From positions 1 to 11,964 of the forward strand of contig CALVSV010000088.1 of the NCBI GenBank assembly GCA_944359595.1: a stretch of 11,964 nt of DNA, written 5' to 3'. Below the pieces are notes generated by a model, which saw only the letters and a program-made list of their open reading frames with translations, made no database searches and was not told the origin of the DNA. The DNA comes from an uncultured Bacilli bacterium. GTDB lineage: Bacteria; Bacillota_I; Bacilli_A; RF39; UBA660. Positions 1-6,306 of the stretch are shown here, one piece after another (position 1 is the stretch's first letter; the number at the start of each line of letters is the position of its first letter). Both the position numbers and the translations under genes were made by a program.

Positions 1-50
1 TTATGACGCTAACTTCTTGGTATAAAGTATTTGAGGATAGAATTTTTTTG

Positions 51-72
51 TTTTCAACAGAATTGTGGATAA
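51..72. promoter_or_regulatory. DnaA-box-like inverted pair, or weak hairpin
   Basis: Positions 64-72 (TGTGGATAA) are the exact reverse complement of the consensus DnaA box TTATCCACA. Facing it at 51-59 is TTTTCAACA, which has two mismatches to the box; four bases separate them. The same bases can fold as an imperfect hairpin (8 of 10 pairs, 50-59 with 64-73) followed by a T-rich stretch, so this could instead be a weak terminator for a gene to the left. One perfect box does not make an origin, and neither dnaA, dnaN nor rpmH lies in the window. Confidence 0.35.
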
Positions 73-135
73 CTTTTATTTATTATACATATTTATTAAT
101 AATAATAAAAAAATATACTCGTTTACCTAAAAATA

Positions 136-147
136 TGATAATATAAT
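136..147 (+). promoter_or_regulatory. Possible promoter of the 183-815 gene
   Basis: TATAAT at 142-147, or TG-A-TAATAT (extended -10) at 136-144, would give a leader of about 30 bases to the ATG at 183. No good -35 element lies at the right distance: TTTACC at 122-127 is only 14 bases from the TATAAT. In such AT-rich DNA a -10 match alone is weak evidence. Confidence 0.25.
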
Positions 148-182
148 ATTTGAACAAATTACTTTATTATGAGGGGGATATT

Positions 183-815
183 ATGATTGAATATAAAAAA
201 ATAATTAATAAAAAATTATTAGATAATATAAATATTGATTTTGATAATATACCTATGTTTTTAAATAATATTAATATAAAATATAATGAATTGGATATTA
301 TTAATTATATTAATAAATTATATTATAATAAAAATATTGATAAACATGAATATGCAAAAAAAATTAGTATTGGATTAAATAATATTAATTACTATAAAAA
401 TTATATATATATTATAAAAAGGAAAACATATATATATTATAAAATTTTATATTTTGTTATAAATAAATTAGAAAACAATAAATATAATAAATTATTAGAT
501 ATATTAGATATTAGATTGGATAATAATAAAGATATAAATTATAATGATTTAAATAGATTATTAAATGTTATAATTAGAAACATTAAAATATTAATATATT
601 GGAAGGAAAGTTTTTTAACAGATATTAATAGTTGTTTTACATATAACTTGTATTCAAAACATTTTGATATATCATATAAAGTATATCCCACTAAACATAT
701 AATTAATTTTGATCCATATATTAAGGATGAAACATGTATAGAATTATCTGATAATCAAAAAAAATTACAAAAAATAAAAATATATAATAAATTTATTAAT
801 AGAACTAATATTTAG
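183..815 (+). CDS. Unrecognised Asn/Ile/Lys/Tyr-rich protein, 210 aa
   Basis: I do not recognise this protein. The ATG at 183 is chosen because GAGGGGG (171-177) lies five bases upstream; an in-frame TTG at 150 has no such site and would fall at the likely transcription start. The product is dominated by Ile, Asn, Lys, Tyr, Asp and Leu, with few small residues. It has no signal peptide, no long hydrophobic segment and no catalytic motif I can see. The first 150 residues look helical; the last 60, around SFLTDINSCF and FDPYIKDETC, are more mixed. Composition is pushed further to A/T than in its neighbours, as expected of a weakly constrained or fast-evolving gene. It stands alone: the stop TAG (813-815) lies within a hairpin and the next gene has its own promoter. 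That the ORF is real rests on its length and ribosome binding site. Confidence 0.75.
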   Translation: MIEYKKIINKKLLDNINIDFDNIPMFLNNINIKYNELDIINYINKLYYNKNIDKHEYAKKISIGLNNINYYKNYIYIIKRKTYIYYKILYFVINKLENNKYNKLLDILDIRLDNNKDINYNDLNRLLNVIIRNIKILIYWKESFLTDINSCFTYNLYSKHFDISYKVYPTKHIINFDPYIKDETCIELSDNQKKLQKIKIYNKFINRTNI

Positions 816-834
816 TTATAGTATTAGTTCTATT
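798..834 (+). terminator. Hairpin terminator after the 183-815 gene
   Basis: A perfect 13-bp inverted repeat pairs 798-810 with 822-834 around an 11-base loop and is followed by a short T-rich tail. The 5' arm lies inside the last codons and the loop carries the stop codon TAG (813-815). The T tract is short and the stem AT-rich, so termination may be partial. The -35 of the next promoter begins four bases after the stem, making a very compact gene boundary. Confidence 0.7.
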
Positions 835-837
835 TTG

Positions 838-866
838 TTGACTATTAAATATATACTTGTTATAAT
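838..866 (+). promoter_or_regulatory. Near-consensus SigA-type promoter of the SDR-ynbB-prfB-yitT operon
   Basis: TTGACT (838-843) and TATAAT (861-866) are separated by exactly 17 bases, with a TG at 858-859 giving an extended -10. Transcription should start near 873, leaving a leader of about 16 bases that is mostly the ribosome binding site GAGG at 879-882. The leader has no room for a riboswitch or attenuator. This is one of the best promoter matches in the window. Confidence 0.85.
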
Positions 867-888
867 TTTATTAGATTTGAGGTTGATT

Positions 889-1629
889 ATGGATAGAAAA
901 GTAGTATTAGTTACTGGAGCTAGTAGCGGTATAGGATATGAAACTATTAAATTATTTGCATCACACAATTATAACGTTGTAATAAATTATAATAAAAATA
1001 AAGAGAATGCAGAAAAATTACAAAAATATGTAATTGATACATATAGAGTTGATGCACTTGTTATAAAGGCAGATATATCATGTGAAGAAGAAGTTAATAA
1101 CATGGTTAGTTTAACAATTGAAAGGTTTGGTAAAATAGACTGCCTAGTTAATAATGCGTCTATCGCAATAGATACATTATTTGAAGATAAAACTATTGAA
1201 AATTTTAAAAAAACAATTAATGTTAATTTAGTTGGTACATTTTATATTAGTAAATTAATAGGGGATATAATGTATAAAAATAAATATGGAACAATAATTA
1301 ATATATCATCTACAAACGGAATTGATACATATTATCCAATGAGTATAGATTATGATGCTTCTAAAGCAGGAGTTATTTCACTTACTCATAATTTAGCTGT
1401 TCAATATAAACCATATATAAGAGTTAATTGTGTTGCGCCTGGATGGGTAAATACTCCAATGAATAGTAATTTGGATAAAGATATGATTGATAAAGAAAAC
1501 GAAAAGATATATTTAAATAGGTTTGGAGAGGCAAAAGAGATAGCTAATGTAATATATTTTTTAGCTAGTGATGGTGCAAGTTATATAAATAATGAAATTA
1601 TTAGAGTAGATGGTGGGTGCGGTATATAA
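889..1629 (+). CDS. SDR-family oxidoreductase, FabG-like
   Basis: A classical short-chain dehydrogenase/reductase of 246 aa, the usual length of FabG. Visible motifs are the Rossmann dinucleotide-binding TGASSGIG (residues 9-16), ADI at 61-63, NNA (88-90), the structural Asn113, the catalytic Ser at 140/141, and Tyr155/Lys159 in YDASK. RVNCVAPGWVNTPM (178-191) and the DGG near the C-terminus are also typical. The enzyme should be cytosolic and use NADPH or NADH. The closest general match is 3-oxoacyl-ACP reductase, but no other fatty-acid gene is nearby, so the substrate is uncertain. The ATG at 889 has GAGG six bases upstream; an in-frame TTG at 835 precedes the -35 element and can be excluded. 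It is first in a four-gene operon and is followed after 14 bases by a PLP-enzyme-family gene, which could hint at amino-acid or aldehyde metabolism. Confidence 0.88.
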   Translation: MDRKVVLVTGASSGIGYETIKLFASHNYNVVINYNKNKENAEKLQKYVIDTYRVDALVIKADISCEEEVNNMVSLTIERFGKIDCLVNNASIAIDTLFEDKTIENFKKTINVNLVGTFYISKLIGDIMYKNKYGTIINISSTNGIDTYYPMSIDYDASKAGVISLTHNLAVQYKPYIRVNCVAPGWVNTPMNSNLDKDMIDKENEKIYLNRFGEAKEIANVIYFLASDGASYINNEIIRVDGGCGI

Positions 1630-1643
1630 TACGAGGTGAAGTT

Positions 1644-2876
1644 ATGAATGATAAATTAAAAAAATTAACAAATAATATTAACAATGTATTGAAAGATGAA
1701 TTTAATAAAGTAGATAATATATGTATGAGTAATAGTTTAAAAGTTATTAATGCATTTCGTAAATATAAAGTAAGTGAAGTTCATTTACACGGTACAACTG
1801 GATATGGTTATAATGATGTTGGTAGAGAAGTAATAGAAAACATATATAAAACAGTTTTAGATAGTGAAGATGCACTTGTTAGAACACAATTTATATCTGG
1901 ATCACACGCTCTTACTGTATGCTTATTTGCTCTATTAAGACCAGGGGATACACTTCTTAGTATAACTGGATTACCATATGATACACTTCACGAAGTGATT
2001 GGTATTAAAGATAATGATAGTTCACTAAAATCATTTAATATAAAATACGAACAGATAGATTTAATAAATAATGATTTTGATTATAATAAAATAGAAGAAA
2101 AGATTAAAAGTGAAAAAATAAAAGTTATTGAAATACAACGTTCTAGAGGATATTCTAATAGAGAAAGTATAGATATTGATAAACTTGATAAAGTAATTAA
2201 ATTTATTAAAAATATTAATAAAGATATTATAATTATGGTAGATAATTGTTATTGTGAATTTGTTGAAGATAAAACCCCTACATCTATTGGTGCAGATATA
2301 ATGGTTGGATCATTGATTAAAAATTTAGGTGGTGGTATAGCTAGTAACGGGGCTTATATTGCTGGTAAATCTAAGCTTATTGATTTATGTGCCGAAAGAC
2401 TTACTTTACCAGGTGAAGGTAGAGAGGTAGGACCTAGTTTTGATTCAAACAAACTTATATTACAAGGACTATATTTTGCGCCTAGCGTAGTTGCATCAAG
2501 TATGAAAATTTCTATATTAACTAGCTATTTATTAGAACAATTAGGATATAAGGTAAGTCCAAAATATAATGATAAGCACGCTGATATTGTATGTGCAATA
2601 CAATTTGATGATGAAGACAAACTTATAAAGTATGTACAAGGTATACAGGAGTTTTCGGCAATAGATTCTCATGTTTTACCACTACCTTATGATATGCCTG
2701 GATATGATGATAAAATAATAATGGCTAGTGGTAGTTTTACTCAAGGTTCATCAATTGAAATATCATGCGATGCTCCAATTAGAAAACCTTATATTGCTTA
2801 TCAACAAGGTTCACTTACTTATGAATATGGATATTTAGCTGTTATTAATGCAATTAATAGTATTATGGAGGAATAA
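1644..2876 (+). CDS. ynbB: PLP-dependent methionine gamma-lyase family / YnbB-like protein
   Basis: This 410-aa protein matches the family annotated as 'methionine gamma-lyase family' or 'aluminium resistance protein' (B. subtilis YnbB), a fold-type I PLP protein. Hallmarks are HGTTGYGYNDVGRE near residues 49-62, ALVRTQFISGSHAL (77-90), LRPGDTLLS, Asp200 in IIMVDNCY (pyridine nitrogen contact), and GSLIKNLGGG (222-231), where Lys226 should form the Schiff base. ERLTLPGEGREVG at 251-263 is also conserved as I recall. Full length, cytosolic. The true activity of the family is not settled, so a lyase reaction is inference. The ATG at 1644 follows GAGGTG (1633-1638) by five bases. It lies 14 bases after the SDR gene and two bases before prfB, whose GGAGG overlaps its last codons, so the three are almost certainly co-transcribed. 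Confidence 0.88.
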   Translation: MNDKLKKLTNNINNVLKDEFNKVDNICMSNSLKVINAFRKYKVSEVHLHGTTGYGYNDVGREVIENIYKTVLDSEDALVRTQFISGSHALTVCLFALLRPGDTLLSITGLPYDTLHEVIGIKDNDSSLKSFNIKYEQIDLINNDFDYNKIEEKIKSEKIKVIEIQRSRGYSNRESIDIDKLDKVIKFIKNINKDIIIMVDNCYCEFVEDKTPTSIGADIMVGSLIKNLGGGIASNGAYIAGKSKLIDLCAERLTLPGEGREVGPSFDSNKLILQGLYFAPSVVASSMKISILTSYLLEQLGYKVSPKYNDKHADIVCAIQFDDEDKLIKYVQGIQEFSAIDSHVLPLPYDMPGYDDKIIMASGSFTQGSSIEISCDAPIRKPYIAYQQGSLTYEYGYLAVINAINSIMEE

Positions 2877-2878
2877 AG

Positions 2879-3977
2879 ATGATAGAAAAAAATGAATTAT
2901 TAAAATTGTTGAATATATATAAAGATAAAATTGATAATATGTGGAGGTTACTTTGACATAGATAATTGTAATAAAGAGATTCAAAAATTACAAAATATTA
3001 CTATGCAAAATAATTTTTGGGATGATAGAAAAAATAGCGAAAAAATTATTAATGAATTGAATCAATTAAAAAATAAAGTTAATATAATTAGTAATATAAA
3101 AAATAATATATATGATAATATTGAGTTATTAAATATGTGTAGTGATAGTGATATAGAATTAATTGATAATATTTATAATGACTATAATATAATAGAACAA
3201 GATTATAAAGATTTTGAAATAGAAACATTATTTAATGGAGAATACGATAATGCAAATTGTATATTAGAAATACATTCTGGTGCAGGAGGAACAGAATCTT
3301 GTGATTGGGTTCAAATGTTATTTAGAATGTATAATAAATATTGTGAAAGAAGAAATTTTAAGTTAAAAATTATAGATGTTACTGAAGGTGAAGAAGCTGG
3401 TTTAAAAAGTATAAGTGCATTAATAAGTGGCAAAAATGCATATGGGTATTTAAAAAGCGAAAAAGGCGTACATAGATTAGTTAGAATTTCTCCGTTTGAT
3501 TCTAATTCTAGGAGACATACATCTTTTGCCTCAGTTGTAGTAACACCACAAATTGACAATAATAAAGACATAATTATTAATGATAATGATATTAGAATAG
3601 ATGTATATAGAAGTAGTGGATGTGGTGGGCAAGGAGTTAACACAACTGATTCAGCTGTAAGAATTACACATATTCCTACCGGTATTGTTGTAACATGTCA
3701 AAATGAAAGAAGCCAAATAAAAAATAAAGAAATAGCTATGAATGTTTTGAAAAGTAAATTAAAGATATTAGAAGATGAGAAAAATAATGAAAAAATTAAA
3801 AATATTCAAGGTAATATTATGGCTAATGAATTTGGGTCGCAAATTAGAAGTTATGTAATGCATCCCTATTCTATGGTTAAAGATCATAGAACAAATTATG
3901 AGACTAGCAATGTTGATAAAGTTATGGATGGTTATATAGATGATTTTATATATGAATATTTAAGAAAAGAGGTTTAA
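2879..3977 (+). CDS. prfB: Peptide chain release factor 2 (programmed +1 frameshift)
   Basis: RF2 reads UAA and UGA stop codons in the ribosomal A site and triggers peptide release. The gene is in two frames. Frame 0 starts at the ATG 2879 (GGAGG at 2867-2871), encodes 25 residues ending MWRLL and stops at TGA 2954-2956. Slipping one base forward on CTT continues with GAC at 2955 as LDIDNCNKE, the counterpart of the LDYD region in E. coli. The joined product is 365 aa, the same length as E. coli RF2. The codon-recognition motif SPF is at residues 204-206 and the catalytic GGQ at 249-251, in SSGCGGQGVNTTDSAVRITH. Cys and Gly flank GGQ where Ala/Pro and His/Ser are commoner. A single-frame annotation would start within the shifted frame and lose the true N-terminus. 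It is third in the operon, two bases from each neighbour. Expression is self-limiting through the TGA. Confidence 0.96.
2943..2957 (+). promoter_or_regulatory. RF2 autoregulatory +1 frameshift signal
   Basis: GGAGG (2943-2947), three bases, then CTT TGA C (2951-2957) reproduces the classical prfB recoding site: an internal Shine-Dalgarno three bases before a slippery CTT and an in-frame TGA followed by C. The same three-base spacing occurs in E. coli. When RF2 is scarce the ribosome pauses at TGA and slips +1 to make full-length RF2; when it is plentiful the TGA terminates. The TGA is the only in-frame stop that needs bypassing. The mechanism is established for the family; its operation here is inferred from sequence. 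Confidence 0.95.
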
Positions 3978-3979
3978 TT

Positions 3980-4864
3980 ATGTTGTTTTTCAAAAAGAAT
4001 AAGAAGGTTAATGTATTAAAAGAAATATATTCGAAATCAACTTTAAGTAGATATTTTATGTTTTTAGCTGGTATACTTATAGTAGCAGTATCATATAATG
4101 TTTTAATTTTACCAAATAATATTGTATATGGTATAGGTGGGGTTGGTGTAATATTTAAAAAAATATTTAATATAGATCCGTCTCTTACTATTTTAATTGG
4201 AGATATATTATTAATAATATTAAGTTTTGTGTTTTTGGGTGTAGAAAAAACTAAATATTCGATAATGGGTTCGATTGCGTATCCAATACTTGTAAAACTT
4301 ACAGAACCAATTGTAGAAATAGTACGTATAGATACTACCGATATATTACTTTTAACTATATTTGGTGCGGTGTGTACTGGTTTTGGACTTGGGTTAATAT
4401 TTAAAGCTGGTTTTAACACAGGTGGTACTGATATACTAAATGCAATAATTTCAAAATATTTTAAAACTTCGTTAGGTACATCAATGATTATAATAGATGG
4501 TTCTATAATATTAAGTGGTGTATTTATATTTGGTGCATCAACAATAATGTATTCATTAATTGCGCTATATATTATTAGTATATTAACGGATAAAGTTGTT
4601 ATTGGTATATCACGTAATAAAGCATTCTATATAGTAACTGAAAAGCCTGTAGAAATAAAAGAATTTATATTACAAAATATTAGTCATGGTGTCACACTAA
4701 TAGATGCTAGAGGAGGATATACAAACGATAAAGAAAAAATGTTGATGTGTGTAATACCTACAAGTATGTATTTTAGATTAAAAGAAGGAATTCATTTTAT
4801 AGATGAGAATGCATTTTTTGTAGTAACAGATGCATACGAAACGTCTGGTGGTAGTGTTGAGTAA
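3980..4864 (+). CDS. YitT-family membrane protein (DUF161 + DUF2179)
   Basis: A 294-aa integral membrane protein. About five hydrophobic segments lie near residues 25-43, 70-88, 120-142, 166-186 and 188-206, with the family's glycine-rich GFNTGGTDILN at 144-154. A soluble C-terminal domain follows (about 213-294), ending in FFVVTDAYETSGG, the typical close of DUF2179. Members number several per genome in Firmicutes and their transported substrate or role is not known to me. The ATG at 3980 is preceded by AAGAGG seven bases upstream that overlaps the end of prfB; only two bases separate the genes. From memory, a YitT-type gene (yvjA) also lies near prfB in B. subtilis, so the linkage may be conserved. 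It is last in the operon and ends just before a hairpin. Confidence 0.88.
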   Translation: MLFFKKNKKVNVLKEIYSKSTLSRYFMFLAGILIVAVSYNVLILPNNIVYGIGGVGVIFKKIFNIDPSLTILIGDILLIILSFVFLGVEKTKYSIMGSIAYPILVKLTEPIVEIVRIDTTDILLLTIFGAVCTGFGLGLIFKAGFNTGGTDILNAIISKYFKTSLGTSMIIIDGSIILSGVFIFGASTIMYSLIALYIISILTDKVVIGISRNKAFYIVTEKPVEIKEFILQNISHGVTLIDARGGYTNDKEKMLMCVIPTSMYFRLKEGIHFIDENAFFVVTDAYETSGGSVE

Positions 4865-4865
4865 T

Positions 4866-4915
4866 AAAACAATTATTTATTATTAATACTTTTATTAAAT
4901 AATATTAATTGTTTT
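4866..4915. terminator. Bidirectional terminator between convergent genes
   Basis: A perfect 10-bp inverted repeat, AAAACAATTA (4866-4875) with TAATTGTTTT (4906-4915), encloses an AT-rich region that can pair further. Plus-strand transcripts end in TTGTTTT and minus-strand transcripts end in TGTTTTATTA, so it can serve both the yitT operon and the convergent flippase gene. The last codons of the flippase gene lie inside the structure. The stem is AT-rich, so strength is uncertain. Confidence 0.65.
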
Positions 4916-6183
4916 ACTGTTACATAAATTATATTAAATGATATAGCTATTATTAGCGGATACATTCCAATTTTTAAAAAACATGATAAAAATAATATAA
5001 TTAATTTGTAGATGATGCCTTTAAATGTAATTTTAAATGCATCTTTTGATTTGTTTATTGCTTGTAATGCACTAGTTATTGGTCCTTCAATATAAAATAT
5101 TAGAAAAAAAGGCATCATTACTTTTAAATAAGTTATTCCCTCAGTTGTATTATAAAATAATTTAAATAAAAATTCTGGACAAATAAATATTACTATATTA
5201 ATTATTAAACCTATTAAAAATGAAAACATACACGCTTGTTTTGTTTTGTCTTTAACATATTTATATTGTTTATTTATATATGCACGACTTATAACGGGTA
5301 TCAATGCTTGAGATATTGCCATTGTAAAAAACGAAGGCATCAAAAGCATTTGTTCTGAATAACCAGTAAGTATTCCGTATTCTTTTGTTATAAAATTATT
5401 ATTATAACCTACTAAAGATAGAGCTTGTGTTAATATAATTGGTTCTAGAAAATATCCAATAGATCCAATTATTCTTGAAGAAGTGAGTGGTATTGATATG
5501 TCCATAACTTCTTTAATAGAGTGTTTATCCGGTTTTATATCGGCTTTTTTTATATTAAAATTTTTAGGTAGAAAAAAATACAATATTAAAATAGATAATA
5601 ATTCACTTATTACATTATATAGTATTAGACCAGCTACTGCTACTTCAATTCCAAATTTCATTAAAAATGGAGTTACAATAATTACTATTATTAATCTTAC
5701 TATTTGTTCAAAAAGATTTGAAAATACATGTGGAAACATTTTTTGTTTACCAAATAAATATCCTCTAATTATTGATGATATACCAATAAATGGAAGTGTA
5801 AAACCTATTGATATTAGTGGTAAATGAGTAAGTTTATTTTTTAATAAATTATTAGCTAAAAATGGAGAAATAATAAATATTAAAAATATTAAAATTACAT
5901 TAATTATTAATGATATAATAATTGTAGAAATTATTAGTCTTTTATTATTACTTTTATCTTCACTTACTAATTTACTTATAGCGTTAGGAAACCCAAGCTG
6001 CGCTAAAGTGATAAACAAATTAAATGTAGGCATTATCATCATATAAATTCCAATACCTTCAATACCAACTACTCTAGTAGTAAATACTTTTATAATCATA
6101 CCAAATATTTTTGTAAACATTCCACCTATTATTAAAATTAAAGTAGATCTAATAAATATATTATTTTTTATTTTCATTTTCAT
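4873..6183 (-). CDS. SpoVB/MurJ-type polysaccharide or lipid-linked flippase (MVF/MATE superfamily)
   Basis: A polytopic protein of about 436 aa with roughly twelve hydrophobic segments. The N-terminal half carries family traits: GGMFTKIFGMIIKV, VVGIEGIGIYMMIMPTF, LGFPNAISKLVSE, SSIIRGYLFGKQKM and SNLFEQIVRLI. These match the SpoVB-like branch of the oligosaccharidyl-lipid flippase superfamily, whose members move lipid II or other undecaprenyl-linked sugars across the membrane. Members usually have about 14 helices and 500 or more residues; this one is short and may lack the last two helices. The start is uncertain: GTG 6186, ATG 6183 and ATG 6177 are in frame and none has a strong Shine-Dalgarno; only ATG 6177 has a partial one (GTGAT four bases before it). 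I list 6183 as the outermost ATG. It is the only minus-strand gene, convergent with yitT and divergent from ftsY. Whether the substrate is lipid II cannot be told. Confidence 0.85.
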   Translation of the reverse strand: MKMKIKNNIFIRSTLILIIGGMFTKIFGMIIKVFTTRVVGIEGIGIYMMIMPTFNLFITLAQLGFPNAISKLVSEDKSNNKRLIISTIIISLIINVILIFLIFIISPFLANNLLKNKLTHLPLISIGFTLPFIGISSIIRGYLFGKQKMFPHVFSNLFEQIVRLIIVIIVTPFLMKFGIEVAVAGLILYNVISELLSILILYFFLPKNFNIKKADIKPDKHSIKEVMDISIPLTSSRIIGSIGYFLEPIILTQALSLVGYNNNFITKEYGILTGYSEQMLLMPSFFTMAISQALIPVISRAYINKQYKYVKDKTKQACMFSFLIGLIINIVIFICPEFLFKLFYNTTEGITYLKVMMPFFLIFYIEGPITSALQAINKSKDAFKITFKGIIYKLIILFLSCFLKIGMYPLIIAISFNIIYVTVKQLILFNKSINNK

Positions 6184-6213
6184 CACTATTAAATTTTATG
6201 TTAAATAAAAAAA

Positions 6214-6243
6214 ATATTAACAAATTTTAAAAACAATGGACAA
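6214..6243 (-). promoter_or_regulatory. Possible promoter of the flippase gene
   Basis: Read on the minus strand, TTGTCC (6243-6238) and TAATAT (6219-6214) are 18 bases apart, with TG before the -10 (extended). Transcription would start near 6207, about 25 bases ahead of the start codon. The -35 hexamer overlaps the -35 of the divergent ftsY promoter on the other strand, so the two promoters could compete. The region is almost pure A/T, which weakens the case. Confidence 0.4.
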
Positions 6244-6266
6244 ATTCATGATATGTGTGATATAAT
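6237..6266 (+). promoter_or_regulatory. Promoter of the ftsY operon
   Basis: TGGACA (6237-6242) and a perfect TATAAT (6261-6266) are 18 bases apart, with TG-A (6258-6260) forming an extended -10. Transcription should start around 6273, in the 5' arm of a GC-rich hairpin. An in-frame ATG at 6253 lies inside this promoter and so cannot be the ftsY start. Confidence 0.75.
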
Positions 6267-6269
6267 AAT

Positions 6270-6293
6270 CTACCGCACTAAAATTGCGGGTAG
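6270..6293 (+). promoter_or_regulatory. GC-rich hairpin at the 5' end of the ftsY leader
   Basis: CTACCGC (6270-6276) pairs with GCGGGTAG (6286-6293) with one bulged G and a nine-base loop. Five of the seven pairs are G-C, striking in a leader that is otherwise almost all A/T. If transcription starts near 6273 the mRNA would open with CCGC paired to GCGG. The stem ends 13 bases before the ATG and no T tract follows, so it is not a terminator. Possible roles are shielding the 5' end from RNA decay or modulating ribosome access; both are inference. Confidence 0.5.
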
Positions 6294-6306
6294 AAAGCGT
6301 GATAAT

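Larger units (their letters stand above)
1..182. other. Upstream region without a convincing gene
   Basis: No gene is supported here. On the plus strand, a reading frame entering from the left ends in TAA at 23-25 and reads YDANFLV before the stop; it could be the tail of an upstream gene, but seven codons cannot establish that. Another plus frame is open from 3 to 146 (47 codons) but has no Shine-Dalgarno and no recognisable motif. The segment at about 1-75 is less AT-rich than the rest. It contains a DnaA-box-like inverted pair at 51-72. From about 74 to 165 the DNA is nearly pure A/T, up to the ribosome binding site of the next gene. Confidence 0.5.

Noticed and set aside
1..78. Minus-strand frame ending with TAA at 3-1
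   Set aside because: Only about 24 codons between stops, with no ATG start or ribosome binding site.
2931..2954. Separate start for RF2 within the main frame at 2931
   Set aside because: The codon is not preceded by a ribosome binding site, and the leader frame plus frameshift gives the full family N-terminus.
2954..2956. TGA read as tryptophan (Mycoplasma code)
   Set aside because: Trp is encoded by TGG, two genes end at TGA in sensible places, and RF2 is present with its regulatory TGA.
3311..3643. Minus-strand open frame inside prfB (110 codons)
   Set aside because: It lies antisense to the conserved RF2 catalytic region, has no ribosome binding site and no family resemblance.
3946..4419. 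Minus-strand open frame opposite the prfB end and yitT (157 codons)
   Set aside because: It mirrors the hydrophobic yitT coding sequence; the plus-strand YitT match is clear.
5483..5827. Plus-strand open frame inside the flippase gene
   Set aside because: Antisense to a recognised membrane protein, with no Shine-Dalgarno of its own.
6253..6306. Longer ftsY start at ATG 6253
   Set aside because: It would begin inside the promoter -10 region and translate the hairpin; MGLFDKFK at 6307 is the normal FtsY N-terminus.
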